The translations under genes were made by a program, and so were the position numbers. The notes under the pieces are model-generated. The model had not been told where the DNA came from and did not search any database. It saw nothing but the letters and a program-made list of their open reading frames with translations. Source: Acinetobacter sp. C26M (GTDB lineage Bacteria > Pseudomonadota > Gammaproteobacteria > Pseudomonadales > Moraxellaceae). Taken from it: 64,000 nt of DNA. The DNA is taken from NCBI RefSeq assembly GCF_023702675.1, contig NZ_CP098478.1, positions 806,001 to 870,000 on the forward strand, written 5' to 3'. Below, in pieces: positions 35,066 through 43,779 of this stretch. The first letter of the stretch is position 1; every line of letters starts with the position of its first letter.

Positions 35066-35445
35066 TCTTTAATCGTTACAAACTCTTTAACCATTGATCA
35101 TTAGGTCAATGGTTAAAACATTCTAATTAGATGCTAAATAAAATTCTTTTACGACTACCATAAAGTTCATTAGCTGTGAAAAATAATAATTTTTGAATAC
35201 TTTCTCTTTTTAATATATTTAATTCTATAAATTTAAATAAGACGCTATCTTTTTAGATTTCCCTTGCTCATCTTTCAACTCAATATAAGCAAATAAAGAG
35301 AGTTACTTATATGTAATTTATTTTATGCTTTGATGATGTTTTAACCATTGGTCAGGAAAATATATAAATTAATCAAATAATAAAAAAGATATGCTAAAAA
35401 TATACCGCAATTTTTTAAAAATATTAAAAACAGGTGGGAATAATT
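35066..35445. other. Intergenic region before the two-partner secretion genes
   Basis: 380 bases, strongly AT-rich. It begins with the dcd terminator-like hairpin and ends with the ribosome binding site of tpsA. The 15-base word TTTAACCATTG.TCA occurs twice, at 35086 and 35340. No coding frame with a start signal is visible. Confidence 0.5.
35086..35117 (+). terminator. Hairpin after dcd
   Basis: TTTAACCATTGA pairs with TCAATGGTTAAA (12-base perfect stem, eight-base loop). There is no T run after it, so factor-independent termination is uncertain. Confidence 0.5.
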
Positions 35446-38424
35446 GTGAATAAGATCTATCAAGTGGTATGGAATGCGACACATCTTTGCTGGCAAGCAG
35501 TAAGTGAAATGGCGAAAGGGGGCGTTGTTGCAACGCAATCAACAACGAAAATCAAATCTAAAACCTCTGTTGCTTATACAGCAAAAGTAACAGCCTTCTT
35601 TGCTGTGAATATTTTAAGTGCAAGTATTGTATTTGCAGGACCAACAGGTGGGGTGGTTAGTTCGGGGACAGCGAACATTTCAACAGCAGGAACAACAACA
35701 ACCATTAATCAGTCCACCGCAAAAGCCGCGATTGACTGGAGTAGCTTTTCGACCAATAGCAATGAAATCGTGAATTTCGTGCAGCCGAATAGTAGCTCAA
35801 TTACGTTGAACCGAGTCACAGGTACAAGTGCTTCAAACTTAAATGGTCAACTCAATGCCAATGGACAAGTCTTCATTATTAACCCAAACGGGGTGCTATT
35901 TGGCAGTACTTCACAGGTCAATACTGCGGGTTTAGTCGCATCGACCTTAAACTTAAGTAACAATGACTTTAATAATAATCTCTTTAACTTTAACAATCCT
36001 GATAATAATAAAGGTGTAGAGAACCGTGGCAAAATTACCGTGCCGACTGGTGGTACAGTGGCTTTAATTGCGCCGACAGTAAAACAGACTGGCACGATTA
36101 AAGCACCACAGGGTAATGTATTATTGGCAGCAGGTGGTGATATTACCCTGAATCTAAATAATGGCAGTTTGTTGGGTTACACCATTAATCAAGGTAAAGC
36201 ACAGGCTTTGATTAATTCAGGTGGAATGATTCAAGCCGATGGCGGTAAAGTTGTTCTTACCGCAAAAGGCATTGATGAGTTAAGCAATGCAGTGGTCAAC
36301 AGTGTTGGGGTGATTCAAGCACAAACGGTGAATAATGTTCGTGGTGTGATTGAGCTCGGCAGTGATCTAAGTAGTGGTACCGTAAATGTTAGTGGTACTT
36401 TAGATGCATCAGCGCCGAACGGTGGCAATGGTGGACAAATCAAAACTTCTGCGGCAGAAGTACATGTCAATTCAGGCACCAATATCACGACACAGCGAAA
36501 TAGTACGAGCAGCTTACCTCCGACGACCAGTGGCTGGGAGTTGAAATCCAAAAATGTCGATGTCGATTTCTTTGGTGGCACTGTCAGCAGTACCACTTTG
36601 GGTGATGCTTTAAACAAAGGCAATGTTAGCTTGAATGCGATTGGTACGGCAGAAGGCCAAGGTAATATTAATGTTAATGATGCAACTAGCTGGAATGCTA
36701 ATACCGCACTGACACTGACTGCAAACAAAGATATTAATTTTAATAGTGATTTAGATTTAAGTGGAGATAAGGCTAAGCTTGCCATGAACTATGGAGCAGG
36801 CTCGGATTATAACTTAAATAATGGTGCCAAGATTAATATCAGTGGTTCATCTCCAACCTTATTAATTAATGGAACTTCTTACATTGTGATCAATGATCTA
36901 GGTGAAGAAGGCGATGCCAATATCAATACTTTACAAGGGATGAACAATAACCTGACTGGGAATTATGCTTTAGGTAGCAATATTGATGCCTCTGATACGG
37001 TCAATTGGAATAATGGAAAAGGCTTTGAGGCGATTGGTCAGTTATCTGTAAAAGTCGATGGTGATATTCTACAAGCAGCTGAAGGTGGCTTGCCTCCAGG
37101 AACTCCAATTTTCCAAGGAAACTTTCATGGCCTAGGGCACAAAATTGATGCGTTAACAATTAATCAACCACAACTACATGGGGGACCAATCAATGATCAG
37201 GTTGCGACTCCTCAAGGTCTGTTTAGTATTACCTATGGCAGTGAATTAAGAGATGTAGGTCTTACCAATGTATCAATAAAAGGGCATGCTTATATGGGAG
37301 CTCTAACTGGCATACATTTTGGTGGCAATATTAAAAATGCCTATAGTACAGGTCAAGTCCATGGTTTGTATTATGTTGGAGGTTTAGTTGGTGTAGCTAG
37401 TGGGCAAAATATTAATGCCAGCTTGGGTAAAATAAGCCAAAGTCATTCTGAAGCACAGGTTAAAGGAATACTAAATGTGGGAGGATTGGCTGGGGTAAGT
37501 CTGCTTCCCGTTTACGATAGTTATGCTACAGGCAATATTTCTTTAGCAGATTTATCTATGACGCTAGAAGAAGAACAAAACCTTGATCCTAATGGCACCG
37601 GAGGGATGGGGGTCGGTGGTTTATTAGGTACTGGACAAGGTGTTTATAACAGTTATGCAACAGGGAATATACTAACTGGTACCTATGTGAATGGCAATTG
37701 GCATCCAGAGTTAGGTTTCTTCGGTGCAGGTGGTTTAGTGGGGCTTTTGATGGCTCAGGAAAATAGTTCACATTATATCGATCGTAGTTATGCTACAGGC
37801 AACGTGAGTGGTTTAACAGGCTTAGGTGGATTAGTTGGTGCAACAGTTTATAGGAGTTCTGATCGGACGCCTCGTTTATATATTAATAACAGCTATGCCA
37901 CAGGTGATGTGATTGCAAGTGATTCGGTTCAAAGCCAGCATATAGGTGGTCTTGTTGGAGGCAATGCGCCAGATAATATTATCAATGCCAGTTATGCGAC
38001 TGGGCGAGTCAAAGGCAATAGCAATGTAGGTGGCTTGGTAGGAAATAATAATGGCGGTATTGTAACGAATTCATATTCAACCAGTGCAGTGGAGGGGGAA
38101 ACCTCTGTCGGAGGGCTAATTGGTTACAACAATGGAACAGTTGAAAATAGTTATTCGAATGGGGGAGTGACTGGTGTAAATCATGTCGGGGGACTCATTG
38201 GGGAACATAGCCTCTATGGGGGGGCAGTTACGAATAGCTATTGGAATACTGAAACATCAGGACAATCTAGCAGCGCAGGTGGTATTGGAAAAACCACTGC
38301 AGAACTGCAAAAAATCCTGACCTTTGCAGGATGGGATATTGCCGATGCCTCTGACCCAAATTCAAGCTCGACCTGGGTGATTGATGAGGATAGTACGACC
38401 CCATGGCTCCGTTATAACCATTAA
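35446..38424 (+). CDS. Two-partner secretion exoprotein (TpsA) with filamentous-haemagglutinin N-domain and GLUG repeats
   Basis: Large secreted protein, 992 residues from the GTG at 35446, preceded by AGGTGGGA. The N-terminus MNKIYQVVWNATHLCWQAVSEMAKGG is an extended signal peptide region (ESPR), followed by the hydrophobic core and cleavage near VFAGPTGG. Residues about 45-180 are the haemagglutination-activity (TPS) domain with FIINPNGVLFG (NPNG about residue 146). A beta-helical middle rich in Asn/Gly follows, then from about residue 625 a series of GLUG repeats (GGLVG...NSYATGNV type). It is short for an FHA-type adhesin and has no recognisable C-terminal toxin. The partner TpsB lies 86 bases downstream. 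Adhesin or surface protein by inference. Confidence 0.9.
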   Translation: MNKIYQVVWNATHLCWQAVSEMAKGGVVATQSTTKIKSKTSVAYTAKVTAFFAVNILSASIVFAGPTGGVVSSGTANISTAGTTTTINQSTAKAAIDWSSFSTNSNEIVNFVQPNSSSITLNRVTGTSASNLNGQLNANGQVFIINPNGVLFGSTSQVNTAGLVASTLNLSNNDFNNNLFNFNNPDNNKGVENRGKITVPTGGTVALIAPTVKQTGTIKAPQGNVLLAAGGDITLNLNNGSLLGYTINQGKAQALINSGGMIQADGGKVVLTAKGIDELSNAVVNSVGVIQAQTVNNVRGVIELGSDLSSGTVNVSGTLDASAPNGGNGGQIKTSAAEVHVNSGTNITTQRNSTSSLPPTTSGWELKSKNVDVDFFGGTVSSTTLGDALNKGNVSLNAIGTAEGQGNINVNDATSWNANTALTLTANKDINFNSDLDLSGDKAKLAMNYGAGSDYNLNNGAKINISGSSPTLLINGTSYIVINDLGEEGDANINTLQGMNNNLTGNYALGSNIDASDTVNWNNGKGFEAIGQLSVKVDGDILQAAEGGLPPGTPIFQGNFHGLGHKIDALTINQPQLHGGPINDQVATPQGLFSITYGSELRDVGLTNVSIKGHAYMGALTGIHFGGNIKNAYSTGQVHGLYYVGGLVGVASGQNINASLGKISQSHSEAQVKGILNVGGLAGVSLLPVYDSYATGNISLADLSMTLEEEQNLDPNGTGGMGVGGLLGTGQGVYNSYATGNILTGTYVNGNWHPELGFFGAGGLVGLLMAQENSSHYIDRSYATGNVSGLTGLGGLVGATVYRSSDRTPRLYINNSYATGDVIASDSVQSQHIGGLVGGNAPDNIINASYATGRVKGNSNVGGLVGNNNGGIVTNSYSTSAVEGETSVGGLIGYNNGTVENSYSNGGVTGVNHVGGLIGEHSLYGGAVTNSYWNTETSGQSSSAGGIGKTTAELQKILTFAGWDIADASDPNSSSTWVIDEDSTTPWLRYNH
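37321..38250 (+). repeat. GLUG repeat array in tpsA
   Basis: About nine degenerate protein repeats: a GGL[VIA]G turn, a variable stretch, then [NR]SYATG[ND]V or a variant such as NSYSTSAV. They encode a right-handed beta-helix-like surface. Confidence 0.75.
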
Positions 38425-38448
38425 GATGAAAAGACATTATTAGAATAT

Positions 38449-38476
38449 AAGACCAGAGGCTGATCCTTCTGGTCTT
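38449..38476 (+). promoter_or_regulatory. Intercistronic hairpin between tpsA and tpsB
   Basis: AAGACCAGAGG and CCTTCTGGTCTT pair with a single bulge in the 86-base gap. No T run follows, so it may slow polymerase, protect the tpsA mRNA end or lower tpsB expression. Confidence 0.5.
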
Positions 38477-38510
38477 AAACAATAAGATATTGATTAAATT
38501 TAGAGAAATA

Positions 38511-40214
38511 ATGAAATTTTATTTATATAAACAAGCAAGGATGTACAACAGAGTATTTCTTCAAATAATGGGTGGGGTGAATATCCTCGTTATTGCTTCT
38601 TTTATTACCCATGCAGAAGTTGTTATTCCTGATAGTGGTACCATTACCAAACAATTGAATTCTGAGCAATTCAAAGAAACACCTAAAACAGACCAACAAT
38701 ACTTTGGCACTGATTCATCTCGGCAAAACTATAGTCAGGATCAAACCCCCATTTGGGTCACAAAAATCCAGATAGAAGGGAATCAAAAAATTGCTACAAC
38801 CGTTTTGCATGGTTTAGTCAAGTCACTGGAAAATAAAAACAATGTATTGGCTGATTTACAGCTTGGCGCAGAACAAATCACCCAATACTATAAAAAACAG
38901 GGTTACTTTTTGGCGAAAGCCTATTTACCCAAACAAAAATTAGAAAATGGAATATTGGTGATCCGAATTTTAGAAGGACAACTGGGGCAAGTCATTTTAA
39001 GCAACCAGTCTAAAATTAAAGATACAACGATTACGCGCTATACCGATCAAATTCCTCATCATCAGGCGTTACAACAACTGCAAAGCAATAAAACCTTATT
39101 ATTGATTTCAGACCTATCTGGTATTGGGAAAATTCAGGCAAACCTACAGGCCGGTGAACAGACAGGGCAAACGGATCTTGTTTTGGACATTCTGGGACAA
39201 CCAACTTGGGTGGGGCGAATTGGTATTGATAATGCAGGTAGTAGCTATACGGGCAAATATCGACTTTCAGGCTATCTCGAGAGTAATAGCTTGCTAGGAT
39301 ATGGAGAGAAGTTATCTGCTCAATTACTCGGAAGTAATCAAGATTTGGTTTCAGGAAGCCTAAATGTCCGATTACCTATAACAGGAACGGGGCTATGGCT
39401 GGGCGGTGGTTATAGCAGAACTGAATATGAGCTGGGAGAGCAGTTTAAGCAATTAGATGCGACAGGGACTTCTGAAAACTATAATTTAAATCTCGTTTAT
39501 CCATTGATACGCAGTCAGAAAACCAATTTAGATTTGAAATTATTGCTTGAAAAAAGAAAGCTCTTTGATGAAATCGCAGTAACAGATACAGAGACATCCA
39601 AGCATATAGACGCGAGTCGAATTACACTGAATTTTAGTCGAATGGATGATTGGGGGATTGGCGACATGAAAGGTGGCATTAACCAGCTCGAATTCATCAC
39701 TACCGTTGGTAATCTGAAAATTCAAAGTCCATCAGCCCTAAATATAGATCGATTGTCTGCAAAGACCCAAGGCAGTTTTTATAAGCATGAGCTGAAACTT
39801 TCCAGACAGCAAAGGTTAACAGCATCTTCTTGGTTTAGCAGTGAATTGTATGGGCAGCTTGCCTCTAAGAATCTCGATTCAGCGGAAAAGTTTTCTTTGA
39901 ACCCGATGCGTGCCTATCCAATAGCCGAAGGGCTGGGTGATCAAGGTTGGGGCGCATCAATCAATGTGTATCACCAGTTGACACCATTTTTAAATGCTTA
40001 TCTATTCCAAGATGTTGGTAAAACACAACAAAATAAAAATCCATATCTTACAGATAAAAACAGTCGCTCTTTAGCAAGTACAGGTATTGGTATCGCTGGT
40101 GGATATAAAGGCTTTGACTACAATGCAAGTATTGCATGGCGTGATACTTCTGCTGCAAAAAGTGATGAGGATCAACAACCGCGCTTGCAGTTTGGAGTCG
40201 GATGGAGGTTTTAA
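38511..40214 (+). CDS. Two-partner secretion outer-membrane transporter (TpsB, ShlB/FhaC/HecB family)
   Basis: Omp85-superfamily channel that exports its TpsA partner; 567 residues from the ATG at 38511 (AGAGA upstream). Another ATG lies at 38541. Signal peptide IMGGVNILVIASFITHA, then a Gln-rich linker helix region, POTRA domains (WVTKIQIEGNQKI... at about residue 78, YYKKQGYFLAKAYLP, ILVIRILEGQLGQVIL) and a 16-strand barrel ending in the aromatic FGVGWRF. The RLQFGVGWRF end with a terminal Phe is the barrel assembly signal. Pairing with the gene upstream is supported by adjacency and family. Confidence 0.92.
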   Translation: MKFYLYKQARMYNRVFLQIMGGVNILVIASFITHAEVVIPDSGTITKQLNSEQFKETPKTDQQYFGTDSSRQNYSQDQTPIWVTKIQIEGNQKIATTVLHGLVKSLENKNNVLADLQLGAEQITQYYKKQGYFLAKAYLPKQKLENGILVIRILEGQLGQVILSNQSKIKDTTITRYTDQIPHHQALQQLQSNKTLLLISDLSGIGKIQANLQAGEQTGQTDLVLDILGQPTWVGRIGIDNAGSSYTGKYRLSGYLESNSLLGYGEKLSAQLLGSNQDLVSGSLNVRLPITGTGLWLGGGYSRTEYELGEQFKQLDATGTSENYNLNLVYPLIRSQKTNLDLKLLLEKRKLFDEIAVTDTETSKHIDASRITLNFSRMDDWGIGDMKGGINQLEFITTVGNLKIQSPSALNIDRLSAKTQGSFYKHELKLSRQQRLTASSWFSSELYGQLASKNLDSAEKFSLNPMRAYPIAEGLGDQGWGASINVYHQLTPFLNAYLFQDVGKTQQNKNPYLTDKNSRSLASTGIGIAGGYKGFDYNASIAWRDTSAAKSDEDQQPRLQFGVGWRF

Positions 40215-40648
40215 TTTAACACGTGAATCTAGAAGGGGTTAGTTTCTGCAGGTTATATATCTGGTTGTAACGATAAAGATTGATATTCAATGGTTGTGAG
40301 TTTGCCTAAGGCTTTAGAGATGACTTACATTTTGCAACAATAGATTATGAATAGGTGGTTGTTGTAATTTTACTTTATAGAAAATAACAAGTAGAGAAAA
40401 ATCATTGATCTAAATAGATAAAAGATCTTTAAAAATCTATTTCACTCATCGGAAAATAGACCATTTACCTAAATTATTTTGCTTTTGTGTAAATTATCAG
40501 CATAATGAAGAATGAGATTATGTAGGCATATTGCCTGTATTTGAGTGAAGCGTAAATACGGTTTTCCTTGTGGTTTTATAAGGATTCACTCAAAAGGATG
40601 TTAGAAAAAGAATGATGATGCGGAGCATCAGGTAATAGGAAGGTCAAG
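40215..40648. other. 434-base leader and promoter region of the TGQ-motif operon
   Basis: No coding frame with a start signal. The last 130 bases hold several small hairpins: GGCA-TAT-TGCC at 40525-40535, a long-range stem at 40541-40593, and GATG-CGGAG-CATC near 40617-40629. This suggests a structured 5' untranslated leader. It does not match the riboswitch classes I know well. Confidence 0.5.
40541..40593 (+). promoter_or_regulatory. Structured 5' leader element
   Basis: TTGAGTGA (40541-40548) and TCACTCAA (40586-40593) are perfect complements that enclose an inner TCCTT/AAGGA stem with a loop. It ends 55 bases before the first ATG of the operon. Confidence 0.45.
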
Positions 40649-42991
40649 ATGACTAGATCAACTTCTACGGTTTTATTCAAAAGAACTGTTTTAGCAAGTT
40701 TTATTAGCTTGTGCGTAAGTCAATCTATTTTTGCACTACAAGAAATTTCCGATGATGCTTTAAGTGAAACCACAGGTGAAGGGATTGCATTTCTTCCAGA
40801 AGGTTTTTCTATGCGTATGAATGGCGCAGATGATGTGAACGATACAGGTTATCTGCGTTTGATTCCTATTGGTCCCTTGCAAGGAAATAAAAGAACAGGA
40901 ACTCCCGGGAATTATACCTACACGCCAAACTATACTTATAATACAACAGATGGTGAAGTGTATGATGCAAATGGAGCTGTTATTAGAAAGGCAGATATCT
41001 TTTTATATGGTTTAAATTTGTCACAATCAAAGGCTGACTGGGGAACAGGCAGAAGCTCCTCTAATTGGGATATGAGTTTTGGTCGTCCAATTAATAGTTG
41101 GGGGACTGCAAACAACCCTTGGATTTTCCAGACTAATACCGATAAGGTTCAACAGTTTAATGATACCGCGGCAGGTCGAGATGTTACCTATTTTAATTTC
41201 GAAGCACCTCTATACAAAACCTTAACTGCAGCAAATAGTTATAATGATATTGCAGGTTTAAGCGATGCAGAAAAGTCAGCATATAATTTGCGCCTCAGCC
41301 TATGGGGCGATGCCTTTATGCGTGATGCAAGTATTGTGGAGGGCACAAAGACTGCTGATGCTTATAATGGTTTAAGTAACCAGCTACGTTTTAATATGGT
41401 GTGGGATGGTTTTAGTGTTAATGGTTCAAATTTTAAAATGTTTCGAACTTTAGATGGTGTTATTGGCGGAAGTACAACAGCCCAAGCTGGTTTAAGTAAG
41501 GCATATAATAATACTTTGGGGATGGCAGCAACGCTACGCTTAAATTCAGTACCAACGCAAGGTTCAGATTACCGTGCAATAGTTGATACAACTACAACAA
41601 GAACTTGGCAAACCTATGATGCTAGCTCTATTGGATTTAAGGCTAATGCCTTTACAGCAACAGAATTAGCGCAATTAAAAGCGGGTAATTTTAGCTCTAT
41701 TGGCGGAACAAATAAGGTTGTTATTTCGGATGGAACGGGTAATGTTCCTGTCGGTACTGTGATGTGGAATGGTCCAGTAAGCTTAACAACACCTGGCACA
41801 AATAACCCAAGTGTAATCAATGTTGCAAATCCAGCAGATAATTTGGTTATTAAATCTTATGTTCCACTGGGCAACAGTCAGGGCAATGCCACTGTTGATG
41901 ATACGAATGGCCCACGTTTAGTCCGAGGGACGGGTGCTGATCGGATTTGGGAAAATTACCGTATTTATAAGCAATCTGATGGCTCTTCTGCTTGGTCAAT
42001 TAAAGCAATTTGTGGCGCAGCGGCAGGAAATACAGGGCAATCAAGTACAACTAGCTCAAACAATCCAGGTCAGTGTGTAACACAAGAAGGCTTTCGTGTC
42101 ATAACAGCAAAAGCGAGTAGTACGAATAGTTGGAAACTTCCTGAAAGTGCTAAAAAAAGTATGCTAAGAATCAATGCTGAAACAGTACTTAATGCGGCGA
42201 ATAACTTTACAACCGATACTCCTGCTTTAGGTGGTGCGGCGCCAAATTTTGATAGCAGTAAAGGTTTATTTATATATGGTTTAAATGCCAATATTGTTCT
42301 GGGGACATTGTATCAGCCTGTGATTTTTGATGCCAAAGGTGGAAATTTTAGTATAGAAGTAACACGTATACCAAATGATGTAGACGTTTATAGTAAAATT
42401 TATACACGCTATGATTTTGATAATGGCTTAAATGGCGCAACAATACCAGATTCAAGTGTGAGCTATTTAGGTTCAACCTGTAATATCTACCGTTGTAGTG
42501 GAGCTAATAATGGAAGCCCAACTAACATTGCCTTAGGTGGAGTCAATTATCAAACTAGTGGGGCTACACATAGTAGTATCACCATTGGTTCAACGAACTA
42601 TGACGCAACGAAAAACTTACTTTCCGCCTACAATGGTGTGGAGGCATTTGGTATTTCATTTGGTGAATTACAAGATGCAACTAATTTAACCAGTGAAAAG
42701 CAAATTGATTATATACAAACTTTTCAAAGACGACGTTGCGCAAGCAGTAATTGTGCGTCTGGCAGTTGGAATCCATCAGGAACAGGCGCTTGGCAAAATT
42801 GGACACAGACGCCTAAAACGAGTTTTACTCAAAATACCAACTCTCAAATTGTAGGTCGTCAAACCAATGTTCCAACAACATTTCCAAGTAGTTTAAGTTC
42901 AGCGGGGACAGTTGCAAATAATATGGGCTCAGCTGTAATTGATGGTTTGCTTATTCAGCATTTAAAATTGACCACGACTGGTATTAATTAA
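40649..42991 (+). CDS. Large exported TGQ-motif protein 1 (DUF6160/Fil-like)
   Basis: 780 residues. The signal peptide ends ...SQSIFA, and the mature chain starts LQEISDDALSETTGEGIAF, the shared motif of this cluster with Glu in place of Gln. The body is Asn/Thr/Ser/Gly-rich and beta-strand-like, without transmembrane segments. Cysteine pairs occur at CGAAAG...GQC, STCNIYRC and RRRCASSNC, compatible with disulfides in the periplasm or outside. First gene of an operon with the next three (gaps of 12, 23 and 17 bases). Similar proteins are annotated in Acinetobacter as putative pilus assembly (Fil) proteins; function is unproven. GGAAGG precedes the ATG. Confidence 0.8.
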   Translation: MTRSTSTVLFKRTVLASFISLCVSQSIFALQEISDDALSETTGEGIAFLPEGFSMRMNGADDVNDTGYLRLIPIGPLQGNKRTGTPGNYTYTPNYTYNTTDGEVYDANGAVIRKADIFLYGLNLSQSKADWGTGRSSSNWDMSFGRPINSWGTANNPWIFQTNTDKVQQFNDTAAGRDVTYFNFEAPLYKTLTAANSYNDIAGLSDAEKSAYNLRLSLWGDAFMRDASIVEGTKTADAYNGLSNQLRFNMVWDGFSVNGSNFKMFRTLDGVIGGSTTAQAGLSKAYNNTLGMAATLRLNSVPTQGSDYRAIVDTTTTRTWQTYDASSIGFKANAFTATELAQLKAGNFSSIGGTNKVVISDGTGNVPVGTVMWNGPVSLTTPGTNNPSVINVANPADNLVIKSYVPLGNSQGNATVDDTNGPRLVRGTGADRIWENYRIYKQSDGSSAWSIKAICGAAAGNTGQSSTTSSNNPGQCVTQEGFRVITAKASSTNSWKLPESAKKSMLRINAETVLNAANNFTTDTPALGGAAPNFDSSKGLFIYGLNANIVLGTLYQPVIFDAKGGNFSIEVTRIPNDVDVYSKIYTRYDFDNGLNGATIPDSSVSYLGSTCNIYRCSGANNGSPTNIALGGVNYQTSGATHSSITIGSTNYDATKNLLSAYNGVEAFGISFGELQDATNLTSEKQIDYIQTFQRRRCASSNCASGSWNPSGTGAWQNWTQTPKTSFTQNTNSQIVGRQTNVPTTFPSSLSSAGTVANNMGSAVIDGLLIQHLKLTTTGIN

Positions 42992-43003
42992 GGAGCAAGT
43001 AGG

Positions 43004-43756
43004 ATGAAAGGATATCACTCATTATTTGCTTTATGTGCACTATTACTTGCTAACCCAAGTTTTGCAGAATTAAGTGATTTAACCGATGCTGAATTACAAA
43101 CAATGACGGGGCAAGCTGGAGCAGATCTCAATTTAGCCTTAAGCTTAAATCAAAATAAGATCACGGGAGCAGCTCCAAGCACGACCTTGTTAGCCATGTA
43201 TGACCCTGCGCGTACACCTCAGTTTGATACCTCTTTGTGCCGAAAGGATGCATTAGAGTTTTGTCGCTTAGCAATTGCATTAAATAACCGTTCTGTAGAT
43301 GCGTTAGGTAATCCACTGGGTAGCAATGCGGGCAAAAAGCAATGGATTACCCTAAAAGGCATCCAAGGGACAGTTAATATTCCAAAATTAGGAATAGATG
43401 GGGTGAATGTGTCTTATGGTAATGTCACAAAAGCCGCTTTAATGTTTAGTTTTGATCCCAAAGTTCCTATTCAAGTGCGAAATCTTGGATTTCAGTCACT
43501 CGCAATTGAAAACGATGCAAATGCAAATGCAGATGCAACACCAACTGCTGTAGATTCGAATACTGCAACCCGTGGTTACTTAAATAAGGGGCAATATACA
43601 GCGAGTGATGGTGCATTTGATGCCAATAATCCTAATTATAGTGAGGTTGTTGGGCGGGAAAAAGGCTTTTTAGGTGTCAACATGAATGCCAATTTATCGA
43701 TGACAGGTTCAATTAAAATGTTTAGTTGCGCTGGTGGCACACACCCCCGTTGTTAA
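43004..43756 (+). CDS. Exported TGQ-motif protein 2
   Basis: 250 residues. Signal peptide MKGYHSLFALCALLLANPSFA, then ELSDLTDAELQTMTGQAGADL, the canonical cluster motif. The rest is beta-rich and hydrophilic: WITLKGIQGTVNIPKLGIDGVNVSYGNV and IQVRNLGFQSLAIEN. It ends SCAGGTHPRC, a Cys-x-Gly-Gly...Cys tail that recurs in modified form in protein 4. Translated 12 bases after protein 1 with AAGGAG upstream, so in the same transcript. The size is closest to Acinetobacter FilA-type proteins, but I do not assign a symbol. Confidence 0.8.
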   Translation: MKGYHSLFALCALLLANPSFAELSDLTDAELQTMTGQAGADLNLALSLNQNKITGAAPSTTLLAMYDPARTPQFDTSLCRKDALEFCRLAIALNNRSVDALGNPLGSNAGKKQWITLKGIQGTVNIPKLGIDGVNVSYGNVTKAALMFSFDPKVPIQVRNLGFQSLAIENDANANADATPTAVDSNTATRGYLNKGQYTASDGAFDANNPNYSEVVGREKGFLGVNMNANLSMTGSIKMFSCAGGTHPRC

Positions 43757-43779
43757 AATAAAAATAAGGAAGCATTGAG

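Noticed and set aside
36315..36785. Minus-strand open frame of 156 codons inside tpsA
   Set aside because: Shadow of the Asn/Gly-rich beta-helix region; no start signal.
40525..40648. Cyclic-di-GMP (GEMM) or other known riboswitch
   Set aside because: The hairpins do not carry the GEMM tetraloop/receptor or other consensus parts that I can recognise; kept only as an unclassified leader.
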